DNA of 64,000 nt from Rosa chinensis (lineage: Eukaryota; Streptophyta; Magnoliopsida; Rosales; Rosaceae). A model generated the notes under the pieces. It was not told where the DNA came from. It ran no database searches and worked only from the letters and a program-made list of their open reading frames with translations. Shown one piece after another: positions 1-9,678 of the stretch; positions within the stretch are counted from its first letter, which is position 1, and every line of letters starts with the position of its first letter. The position numbers and the translations under genes were made by a program. Where the stretch lies: contig NC_037088.1 in NCBI RefSeq assembly GCF_002994745.2, positions 47,360,911-47,424,910 of the forward strand, in the 5' to 3' direction.

Positions 1-316
1 CAGGTGTTTATGTCACTAGAATATTGTGAATCCCGAAGGATATCTTTAGTCTTTTTCTATTAATGGCACTTCTAAAGTTGAATCAGCCAAGTTCATCTCA
101 CACAAGAATATGCATCGGTACAAAACCAAACATCAAATACAAGTGTCTAAGGATATTGGTAATTTACCTGTCTGCACACATGCATTATCAGCTTTTTCAA
201 TAAGACAATTTTTTCAACGTATCTATTATATCGGAGAATGGTATACTTAAGAAACAGTACAGTATACAGATTCTATTGAGACGAATGTGTCATAATATGA
301 GGTAGTTCATGGTCTC

Positions 317-324
317 TATATATA
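317..324 (+). promoter_or_regulatory. TATA box before kiwellin-like fragment 1
   Basis: TATATATA lies about 70 bases before the ATG at 392. The same element stands at 15549-15556 and 53222-53229 in front of the other two copies, so the promoter region was duplicated with the gene. Confidence 0.5.
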
Positions 325-391
325 GCTAACTTAGGATTCAACTTCTTCAAACCAACACAAACGAAGCCAGCTAGAGCATTAAAAGAGGAAG

Positions 392-567
392 ATGAAGATC
401 CAGATTTGTTCTTATGGGGCCTTTCTCTTAATCTTTATCGTTCTTGTTATGAACTGGCTGGGCATTCAAGCTCAAACCTGCAAGCTAGCTGAACAATAAG
501 GGGAAGAAAGCCACCTCCAAAGCAATGCAATTCAAAGAGAATATGTCCGAATGCTGCAAAAAAGGCC
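392..567 (+). pseudogene. Kiwellin-like N-terminal fragment, copy 1
   Basis: The reading frame from the ATG at 392 starts with a clear secretory signal peptide (MKIQIC, then a run of about 18 hydrophobic residues, ending GIQAQ). It then gives TCK, the start of mature kiwellin / ripening-related proteins, and stops at 499 after 35 codons. A lost base just after TCK shifts the frame. The remaining kiwellin pattern (IRGRKPPP, then QCN and the CC pair) can still be read downstream in other frames, with a further indel near 530. Kiwellins are secreted cysteine-rich proteins of about 190-215 residues known from fruit and from pathogen defence. The conserved double-psi barrel part is absent here. 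The family call rests on a short motif run and comparison of three copies, so it is good but not certain. It most likely makes no functional kiwellin. Confidence 0.6.
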
Positions 568-2100
568 CTTCATCCATCAATTCTCGAGTTGCAAAAGATC
601 GAAGTTCCTTCTACTTGCTATCAACAGAAAATCACCTTTTGGGAGTGACTTTGTGGCCAAATTCGGAGCTTCTTCTCCTTGATTGACCAAATTCGGAGCT
701 TCTTCTGCTTATTAGTGCATATCTCCGTGAAAAAAATTGACAGAAGAAGGAAGAGGGGGGTTCTCTCGGTAGCTTGATCATCAATGATTTTTTTATCCTT
801 TTTAAGTTCAAGTTATTCTTCTTCCTCCTCGGATTATATACTTGACTTTTCTTCCTGCTGATTAAGAAGTCTTTCTGTCTGTTACTCCTAGACACCACAA
901 AAGCATTCCATTTGAGGTTTAATTTTTGACAGTGCTTGTGCAAGCTTGAATTGCCCTTGTTTAAACATTTCAAGAGGTGGGCCACCATTATTCACAATAT
1001 GATCTTCTTTGAACTAAACTCATTTATTAATTCCTCACTCACAAGGATTAGAAAATTTCAACGTGCAGCTGAAGTTCAAATTGTCCGAACAACATGTGAT
1101 TGTCCCAGTTTTGGTGCATAAAATTTCGAGAGAGAGAGAGAGTAATCTTAACAAATAATCTTGCACCTTCAATCTTCGAGAATCCTTAAATGCATCCATC
1201 TTGCAATTGATTATGAGGAGAAAGGACTTGCAAAACATAAAAAAAGCTCCGACACCCAAGGCAATATCAATTCAAGAAGAATACAAAATAAAATAAGATT
1301 GATACTTTTACCATTTGTTACCCATGAGTCCCTCCTCCCCCAATTCCTCAATAAGCTTGAGAATTTATAGTCATTGATTCCGTGATCCTCACTTCATGGT
1401 TCTTGGTACCTACTCCATGTTGTAGTGGGTGAAGTGGTGTTTGCGCGCACGTTCTCACTACCGGATGTTTTAGTGTCTTTCATTTTATCTAGTTGTTAGT
1501 TTCTTTAGAGCTTCAGTCATTCAGCTTGGTCATTAGGGTAAAGGTTCCAAAGGCAAAATTTTGCACCCCACACCTAGCCTTTTTGTGATATTATCCAATT
1601 GATTTTCATAGTATTATATATATGCTAGTAATTTTTACATCAACTCTAGCTTGGGCAAAACGAGTCGATCAAAGCTTGAAAAAAACAATTTGAGTGGAGC
1701 AAAGCCTAGCAATGCCGCAGTTGAGCTTTAATAACATCATTCGAGCTTGAGACAAAAGATTGAGCTCTTAGAAAATTCGAATACCTTGATGTCAAACTTG
1801 ACTAAACCCTTGACTTTGTTTAAATACGAGTTTTTGGCGCGTAAGGGTAGTTTCGGTCATATGTATTAAAACAGGGAAAGAGAAAACCTTCTTCGGTTCT
1901 TCCCCATCGCCAAGCTTCACCTTATCAAATTCCACTGCAATGTAAAAATGGTGAACCATTTCTGGGAATTATAACATGAAACATACAGACCCAGATGGCG
2001 AAAGAGACTATATACTAACAAAGCAAGCCCATATGTGCTTGATATGTGCACAACTGGTCATATTCACCAGTGATTGGGTTCAACGGAGCTGAAGGAGTGA
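568..2100. other. Non-coding spacer of the module
   Basis: No gene is recognised. The stretch is shared with 53488-54622 plus 59417-59720 in unit 3, where a Copia element splits it. It contains a short GA microsatellite at 1130-1142. Small open frames differ between copies and are not conserved. Confidence 0.5.
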
Positions 2101-2340
2101 AGGTTTTCAAAATGTGTTCGAATTAGTGGTGGAGACCACAAGGTTACATTTTCGGGCAATTTCCAGATTACAATCGGAAAATTTTATCCCCATTGTGCTT
2201 GACAAATCTGTATGCACACCAAATGTATGTGAAAATGCCGCACCCATTTCAGCTATGAATACAAAACCACGTTTTGGGAGGGAAATTTGGATGAATCAGT
2301 GGACGACATTGTGGACTTTGAAAATTTGGAGGGATGACTT
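2041..2340. other. Conserved open segment of unknown nature
   Basis: An open frame on + (from 2114) is largely matched by 59729-59971 in unit 3. The minus strand is open as well in both copies, so the coding strand cannot be chosen. I do not recognise the protein in either direction. The segment was deleted from unit 2. It may be a remnant of another gene that once separated the kiwellin-like gene from the RLP. Confidence 0.2.
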
Positions 2341-2727
2341 CTTTATATCTATAATGGGTAAGCCTTCTCTCATTTCTTTATTCTCTGTTCTCTGTTCATG
2401 TTTAGAATTTGCTGTTTTTCTGTCAATGATTTATATCATAAGTTTAGTGAATTTATTAATTGATTCATCATATTTCGGTTACTTATGTATCTTTGTTTCT
2501 GATAGACCAATTTAACCTATATCAGTAAACAACTAAACCTATATTCAGTGAAATACATTAGTACAATACCAGAAACACAATTTATTTAGATTCCAGTAGA
2601 AAACATAATAGAAAGCACAAGTAGAGATTGTAACTTACAAGTCTCCCAATTCAATTAACCATCTTCAATCTCTCAAACTTGACCTTATTGAACCTTTCTT
2701 CACAACAAGTAATACGCTTCACTGCGA

Positions 2728-4075
2728 TTAGCAGAAGGAGAACTTATCTTTAGTTTTGTCAAGAAACTGGAAATATGCATGCCTCCATGACCTCTTTATC
2801 ACCAAACCGCCAAAAACAACCCAAAATCCCATGATGAACCCCAATGCTGTGCTTGCATACAACCATAGTTTTCCATAATTCTCTTCTTCATCTTCTTCAG
2901 CATCTGCATCCTGATCGTTGTTGGATGCTGCATTGGTTTGGCAATGGTGGTCCACAAAGTCCTGAGTTTCCTTCAATGACATTGGGATCATTGAAGGTAA
3001 GGAATTGGTTGGCTGATGGAATTGGCCCAGAGAGGTTGTTGTATGACAAGTTCAATTCATGTAGTGAAATCAAAGAGGTCATGTTTAAAGGAATTGGAAC
3101 CTAAGTATGATTACTAGAGAGGTCAAGAGCTTCTAAGTTATGCTGGCTTCCAATACTGCATGGTATCTTTCCAATACTGCATGCTTAATCTCAACCATTT
3201 GAGTGATGGTAGTTTGGAACACAAAGAACTTAGAATTTAACCAGATAGATTGTTGTTAGTCTATGATGGTCAAATCTTTTAAACCCATCCAATCCCTAGG
3301 AATATTTCCAGATAAATAATTCCTTGAGAAATCAAGAAAGACCAGTGACTTCATTTTACTTGAGAAAGGGGGAACACTGCCATTCATATTATTCCTCGAA
3401 AGACCTGGCACACTTAACTTTGACATCTCACTGCCAATGTTTAGGGGAATTAGTCTGGAAAATCTGTTGCTTGCCAAGCTTAGATTTATTAGAACTGGCC
3501 AAAGTGGGATGGAACCTACCAAGCTGTTGTTGTTCAAATACACGAACTGTAGAGGAGAATTTATGGAGTTAGGAAGTTCTCCTCTCAACTGGTTGTCAGA
3601 GAGTTCCAACCACGTGAGGAGAGGTGAAATTCTCCAAAATCAGTCGGGTATTGTATCGAAATTCCAACATTTGTGTGTTATATCTCTAAGGAAATTTTGA
3701 GTTCTGAACTGTGCTGGAAATGCAGGACTCATAAGCTTGCAATCTGTGATATTGAGAAATGCAAGATTTAAGGGAGGAATCCATTCATGATTGACATTGA
3801 AAACAACAGAGTTAGATAACTGGCGTGACAGTTCAAACTCACCAATTTAGTGAGTTTTTGGAAATGGTTTTCAGATAATATAAAAAAAAAAAAAAACAAC
3901 TTCCCATGGACAACTCCTCAGATCCAAGTACTGTAACTCTCTGAGTTGTCTAATACTTTCTAGAATAGTTCCATTCATTTCTGAGTTATAGGAAAGCTCC
4001 ATGTCCTGTAAATGCAACAGGTTTCCTATTGATGTTGGAAGTGGACCGGAGATTGAGTTAAGGGAAAGGTCCATG
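2728..4075 (-). pseudogene. RLP pseudogene A (C-terminal half)
   Basis: Minus-strand pieces match the C-terminal half of an LRR receptor-like protein: LRRs (3871-4074 and 3256-3830), the last LRR plus cap (EGNSGLCGPPLP, near 2930-2970), an acidic stretch, a membrane helix (ASTALGFIMGFW) and the short basic tail with KRSWRHAYFQF. The pieces lie in different frames with stops between them. The LRRs normally found between about 3110 and 3250 are missing. At 4075 the sequence jumps into what in unit 2 lies upstream of the RLP start (21461), so the whole N-terminal half was removed by one deletion. Of the three first-position RLP copies this is the only one that keeps the membrane segment. It cannot encode a receptor. 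Confidence 0.85.
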
Positions 4076-5712
4076 ATCTAGTCAGACACTGTACTTCAAC
4101 TGCGTGACAAAAATTCAGAAGCTAGGGTATATGATTGCCTAACTAAATTATTTGCGCGAAGTTCTTTTCCTTTCATTTCCTCCTTTCTTTCTTTTCGTCT
4201 TTTCCTGGTTTGAATATTTTTGGATGGATGGATAAAGTTCCCCACCAAGCTTTATATGTCAATTTACTGATATAAAAACCTTAGCAGCCCAGAAAACTTA
4301 ATGAATTTCTATTAGTACAACCGTTTTGTGTCCCAATATTTAAATTCCCTTCTGCAATAAGCTTAGTAAAACAGTTATCATTCTTTGAAGGAAAACATTA
4401 AAGAGATAGACGTTGTTTCCAATCACAATTATCATAGTAGAATTCTTGATGAAGAGTGTTTATCTGAGTATCCAATCACAATTCACATGGGATGTTCAGT
4501 GCTTATGATATCCATGGGGCCTTTCTTCTGTGGACAAGTTTCCTATTCACCAAACTCTGCAAATTGAAGTAATGAATCAATGTACTTTCACATCATTTTC
4601 TAAGGCAGGGTATTCCTTTCATACTGTACGCCGAACAAACACAGGTAGCAGCATGAAATACACGAGTACTATTCATCATCATCATCATCATAGGTTAGTT
4701 GATTAGAGAATCTAATTCCGGCACCTTATTTTTGCAAGAGAACTGCCAACTTGGCAAAAGTTGTGGGTCAACATTGCTCAAAGATGGCATAATGAATTTC
4801 TAGCAGACCTTGTAGCATTGGAGGACTGACCAAAACCGAACAGGTTTCTCGGCACGTTGAATGTCAGTTGGGCTTGATTGCCGCAGGTTGGTACCAAAAA
4901 TGGTGCAAAAACATAGTGTGGTGGGTGGTTTGGGCCAAAACCGACCCAGCCTGCACCTAAAACTTTGTTTCTAATAGAAGGCTCAAGGCTCTAAATACAC
5001 TATGCAACGACCAAGTTGTTGTTGCTGCTGTTGTTATTGTTGTTTCTCTGGGTATAGCAATACCCAGGATTTCATCAAGAACAGCTTCAACTACTATAAT
5101 AGTTTTAATTTGTTTTTTATGTCATCAAGAATAGCTTGAACTACCATAATATTTTTAATTTGTTTTTTTTTTTTTAACTAGTTCAGATCTTCGATCAGAT
5201 TGTGTAAAGCTTCATTTGTTTTTGCCAATGGATTGCACAAAGGTTCAGGCCGGGCATTATCCTCTTCGGCAATAAGAAGTGAAATTGATTCCTAGCAGTC
5301 AAAACACCTCCATGAACAAGTGCTGCACTCTCGCTACTCCAAAGATATGGAGGTGAAGGCTTTTCTCTATTCTCTGGGTTTGCTGTTTTACTGTCAATAA
5401 TTTATCATCATATTGTAACTGGTTAGTGTATTTCTCCTCCAATTTCATATTTTGTCTGTTTTACATTTCCTCTTTTAACATACATTTCAGAGAGATAGAA
5501 CTTTTGTTCATGCAGACACTTTTTTTGGCAAGGTGCAAACAAACACTTCTACTTATATAATGATCATATTTCAGATAGATGCAGGTCTATATACCCAGTC
5601 TATCCACATTTCCAGTAACTAAAAAAACACAATAAATATAAATTACAAATTATTATACATTTTTCAGTTCAATCAACCATCTTCCAAGCCCTTAAACTCC
5701 TCAATAAACGAG
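4076..5712. other. Spacer between RLP copies
   Basis: No gene is seen. It matches 21461-22431 plus 29006-29528 of unit 2, where the young Copia element is inserted. It holds a short CAT/ATC run near 4676-4691 and a T-run near 5163-5176. The stretch 5205-5420 is moderately conserved but has no convincing frame. Confidence 0.5.
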
Positions 5713-8349
5713 TCACTTCCAAAAACAGAAGCAAAGCTTGTCTTTCATATTGTCAAGAAACTGGAAGTAAGCATGTCTCCATGACCTCTTTATCACCAAA
5801 CTTCCAAAAGCAACCCAAAATCCTACAATGAACCCCAATGATGTGCTTGCATAGAACCATAATTTTCCATACTTATCTTCTTCATCTTCGTCAACCTTCA
5901 CAGCTGGATCATTAACTGAACTGCATTGTGTTGGCAATGGAGGTCCGCAAAGTCCTGAGTTTCCTTCAAATGAGGTTGGGTCATTGAAGGTGAGGAATTG
6001 GTTGGCTGATGGGATTGGCCCAGAGAAGTTGTTGAATGACAAATTCAATTTGCTTAGTGCAGTCATAGAGGTCATGCTTGAAGGAATTAAACCCCAAAGA
6101 TGGTTACCAGAGAGGTCAAGTGCTTCTAACTTATGTAAGCTTCCGATACCCTCTGGTATCTTTCCTGTCAAATGGTTATGAGATAAGTTCAAGCTATCCA
6201 AAGCCATGAGATTTTTCACCTCTTCTGGTATTTCTCCCGATAGATTATTACTTGACAGGTCAAACTTTTTAATGAGTTCTATGATATCATCAATATATTC
6301 ATATACTACTCCTTTCACATTTAAGTCGATATGCATAGGATTAGCAGGCGACGAGAAGTACATCATCCAGTCGCTACGCAAGCCATCTCCTGTTGCCATT
6401 TGTTTCAAACCACCAAGACATGCAGGAATGGAGCCAGATATATTATTTTGGGAAAGGTCTAAAACCTGAAGAGAGGAGAGATCACATAATTGATGAGGAA
6501 TATTTCCTGTGAACTTGTTGGCTTTTAGAATTAAATAAGACAATGTATGAAGGTTTTCTCCAATACAATCTGGTATGGTGCCGGAAAAGTTGTTTCCTGT
6601 CAGATCAAGTGCAGAGAGATTTCTGCAAGTTTGCAAAGACGACTCAAGATTCCCAGAAAGATTGTTGTTGCTTAATCTCAACCATTGGAGTGATGGTAGT
6701 TGGGAGCACATGGAGCTTGGGATTTCACCAGATAGATTGTTATTTGAAAAGTCTATGACCTTCAAATATTGCAAATCCGTCCAATCCCTAGGAATAATTC
6801 CAGAGAAATAATTCCTTGAGAGATCAAGAAACTCCAACTCTGACATCTCGTGGCCAATGTTTATAGGCCCTGAAAATTTATTGTTTGCCAAGCTTAGTTG
6901 TGTTACATTTGGCCAAAATGGAAGGCACCCTACCAAACTGTTATTTTTCAAAATAACGTATTGAAGAGGAGAACTCACAGACTTGGGAAGGTTTCCTCTC
7001 AACTGGTTATGAGATAAACTCACACCCTGAAGGAATGGTGAAAATCTCCAAAACCAATCGGGTATTGTATCTGAAATTCCGAGTCTCTGAAGAATTAAGA
7101 AATTGAGGAATTTTTGACTTTTGAGCCACTCTGGAAAAGCAGTATCCATTAGTTTACAATCCGTGATATAAAGATTCGTAAGATTGAAGATAGGAATCCA
7201 GTCATGACTGACGTTGAAAACCAAAGAGTTGGATGCCTCGCTGGATAAATAAAACGTATCCAATCTGCTAGTGTTCTGAAAATGATTTTCGGATATAAAG
7301 CCTTCCCATGAACAACCGTAGAGATACAAGTACTCTAACTCTCTAAGTTGTCCGATGCTTTCTGGAATAGTTCCATTCATTTTTGAGTTGTCGGCAAGCT
7401 CCAAGTTCTGCAAATTTGAAAGACTTCCAATCCATGTCGGTAGTGGACCGGAAATTGAGTTTGAAGAAAGGTACAGGGCCTGCAAATTCGAAAGATTTCC
7501 GATCGATGTCGGAAGTGGACAGGAAATTGAGTTTGAAGAAAGGTCCAGGGTCTGCAAATTCGAAAGACTTCCGATCGATGTCGGAAGTGGACCGGAAATT
7601 GAGTTTGAAGAAAGGTCCAGGGTCTGCAAATTCGAAAGACTTCCGATCGATGTCGGAAGTGGACCGGAAATTGAGTTTGAATAAAGGTCCAGGGTCTGCA
7701 AATTCGAAAGACTTCCGATCGATGTCGGAAGTGGACCGGAAATTGAGTTCCTGGAAAGGTCCAGGGTCTGCAAATTTGAAAGACTTCCGATCGATGTCGG
7801 AAGTGGACCGGACATTGAGTTCCTAGAAAGGTCCAAGTTCTGCAAATTTGAAAGATTTCCGATCGATGTCGGAAGTGGACCGGAAATTGAGTTCCTAGAA
7901 AGGTTCATGGTCCTCAAATGTGAAAGATTTTCGATCGATGTCGGAAGTGGGCCAGAGAACGAATTGTTGAAAAGAATCAAGGTCTCCAAATCCGAAAGAC
8001 TGCCTATTGACATTGAAAGTGTACCAGAGATTTGTGTATCCAAAAGACGAAGCTCGATGATGTTACCTGTTTGGTTGTTGCAGACTATGCCATGCCAGTT
8101 GCAGCAGTCTTTGCCAACCCAAGAATGAAGCGCAGGCATAGGATCTTGAAGACCTTGCTTGAATTCAAGGAGGGCCTTCCTCTCTTCCTCAATGCAAGCC
8201 ACATTGGCCCTCTCATCATTGACTGTATTGGAGTAGGCAAATATTGTTGTGGCTTGAAGGAAAATAGAAGAACATGGATTTAAGAAAAGAAGGAAACTAA
8301 CAAGAGAAAGAAGTTGAAAGGGAGCAGCTGCTACTTTGTGGCAAGCCAT
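5713..8349 (-). CDS. LRR receptor-like protein (Cf/EIX/Ve type), intact
   Basis: A single exon encodes 878 residues, normal for this family. The signal peptide covers about residues 1-30. The LRR N-cap is at about 51-92, with ALLEFKQGL and the CCNWHGIVC motif. From about residue 100 there are more than twenty 24-residue LRRs with plant-type LxGxIP signatures. Eight of them (129-320) are nearly identical. A non-LRR island lies at about 650-695 before the last LRRs. The C-cap has GNSGLCGPPLP, followed by an acidic juxtamembrane stretch, one membrane helix (about 830-853, with a GxxxG motif) and a short basic tail without a kinase. Such proteins sit in the plasma membrane, sense extracellular ligands and signal through SOBIR1/BAK1-type kinases; that partner role is family knowledge. 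The start is fixed by the signal peptide and a TATA box about 60 bases upstream. It is the only undamaged RLP here. The ligand cannot be inferred. Confidence 0.93.
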   Translation of the reverse strand: MACHKVAAAPFQLLSLVSFLLFLNPCSSIFLQATTIFAYSNTVNDERANVACIEEERKALLEFKQGLQDPMPALHSWVGKDCCNWHGIVCNNQTGNIIELRLLDTQISGTLSMSIGSLSDLETLILFNNSFSGPLPTSIENLSHLRTMNLSRNSISGPLPTSIGNLSNLQNLDLSRNSMSGPLPTSIGSLSNLQTLDLSRNSISGPLPTSIGSLSNLQTLDLYSNSISGPLPTSIGSLSNLQTLDLSSNSISGPLPTSIGSLSNLQTLDLSSNSISCPLPTSIGNLSNLQALYLSSNSISGPLPTWIGSLSNLQNLELADNSKMNGTIPESIGQLRELEYLYLYGCSWEGFISENHFQNTSRLDTFYLSSEASNSLVFNVSHDWIPIFNLTNLYITDCKLMDTAFPEWLKSQKFLNFLILQRLGISDTIPDWFWRFSPFLQGVSLSHNQLRGNLPKSVSSPLQYVILKNNSLVGCLPFWPNVTQLSLANNKFSGPINIGHEMSELEFLDLSRNYFSGIIPRDWTDLQYLKVIDFSNNNLSGEIPSSMCSQLPSLQWLRLSNNNLSGNLESSLQTCRNLSALDLTGNNFSGTIPDCIGENLHTLSYLILKANKFTGNIPHQLCDLSSLQVLDLSQNNISGSIPACLGGLKQMATGDGLRSDWMMYFSSPANPMHIDLNVKGVVYEYIDDIIELIKKFDLSSNNLSGEIPEEVKNLMALDSLNLSHNHLTGKIPEGIGSLHKLEALDLSGNHLWGLIPSSMTSMTALSKLNLSFNNFSGPIPSANQFLTFNDPTSFEGNSGLCGPPLPTQCSSVNDPAVKVDEDEEDKYGKLWFYASTSLGFIVGFWVAFGSLVIKRSWRHAYFQFLDNMKDKLCFCFWK
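7390..7965 (-). repeat. 72-bp tandem repeats encoding eight LRRs
   Basis: Eight consecutive 72-base units encode near-copies of a 24-residue LRR (core LPTSIGSLSNLQTL). Adjacent units differ by only a few bases, unlike the rest of the LRR domain, so they arose recently by slippage or unequal exchange. The matching array in the RLP D pseudogene lies at about 31200-31740. Confidence 0.85.
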
Positions 8350-8406
8350 TGTGTTTGTTTCTGGGTAAGGAAGTAGCTAATGGGTACCAGTCCCTCTGAT
8401 TCGTTG

Positions 8407-8418
8407 CTATTTATAAGT
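8407..8418 (-). promoter_or_regulatory. TATA box of the intact RLP
   Basis: On the minus strand CTTATAAATAG lies about 60 bases upstream of the ATG at 8349. The same element is at about 32239-32249 before RLP D, at a similar distance. Confidence 0.5.
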
Positions 8419-9449
8419 AAAAATAGCCTCTATTTACTCTAAACTTATTACTGATAAGTACTTCTGGTTAAGCAAAGATTGCTATTTCATCTATTGGATT
8501 ACTAGGATAAATTCTAATGGAATTCTCAGGGATGTTCAGCACAGTATTTGTGTCTAATATTAAAACAGACTTATTGTTGCTCAATACTTTTGGGTTTTGT
8601 CCAGGGGAGAAGTATAATTACTATAGACCAAAGTCACCAAACAAAGTCTGCAATCTACTTTTACATGACCTTCCAAGGCTGCTCGTTCCTTTCATACTGT
8701 CCGTCAAACACGCACAGGCAGCAGCATTCCTTTCATACTGTCCGTCAAACACGCAAAGGCAGCAGCATTCCTATTCTAAAGAAGATCGGGAGAAAATGTT
8801 ACATGATTTCTCATTAATGTGTTTCAAATTTTATACAAGACTGAGGATCAATTTAGATTCTAAAGATCTGATATTACAATAAGTACACTAGAGGACTGAT
8901 GATCAGTTGAATGAGTTGTATGTGTTGAGATTTCTGTTCATTCTCATGCAACTAGGACCCATATGATGCAGCAATTTTTGACTTGGGTGAACAAGATATT
9001 AATAATGTTTATTTTGGGTAGATGAACGAGATAAATCGTGTAATATCTTCTCATAATTTATTATCTAAAAGGCTTTTTGTTTGATCTAAGCTAAACTTGA
9101 GCGTCAGTCTCTAGAAGAAAAATTCACGATGCTGGAAGGAAGGAGTTTGCACTTTACATTCATGGAAACCCAAACCATTATGTTTCATTCGTCCGTGCGC
9201 GATCTCCACTTCCATTTTGATACATGGTGGAATAGTGGATTGTGGCATACATACAGATTTCAAAAAGAATAGAAGTTTTTGAGCAAGAGCGGGTGTTTTA
9301 ACCAAATTTATCATTCACATTTTACAGTTTCAAAAATTGGCTATTCCATTGACCAAAAGAAAAATGTGGCACCCAAGATGTTTATATACAACTGACAAAT
9401 ATGGTTAGTGCTTAGCAAAATGTTCTACATTCGAAGTTCGAACCAATCA
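8419..9449. other. Intergenic region
   Basis: No gene is seen. It contains a two-copy 37-base tandem repeat at about 8691-8765 (TTTCATACTGTCCGTC repeated). The section from about 8770 matches 35715-36720 in unit 2. Confidence 0.5.
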
Positions 9450-9566
9450 TTACATGAGATCTTCATCAGTGTCATCCATTAGTTCATCTACTTGGAAGTT
9501 CTCTTTTGTGTTAGTGGAAGCTTCATTTGCTGTTGGATGTGATGCACTGCCACTGAAATATTAGAG

Positions 9567-9678
9567 GCACTAAGATGTGAGAAAAAGAATCAGATTACAA
9601 ACTATAGAGAGATGCAAGACATGCACTAAGATGTGAGAAAAAGAATCAGATTACAAACTATAGAGAGATGCAAGACAT
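9567..9678. repeat. 56-bp tandem duplication
   Basis: Two almost perfect copies (9567-9622 and 9623-9678) sit just upstream of the last exon of the unknown gene, inside an intron. Unit 2 has a single copy near 36837, so the duplication is younger than the module duplication. Confidence 0.85.

Noticed and set aside
7383..7826. Long + strand frames opposite the LRR repeats (also 31151-31714)
   Set aside because: They are open only because the 72-base units repeat in phase on the other strand. The proteins are low in complexity and mirror the LRR array.
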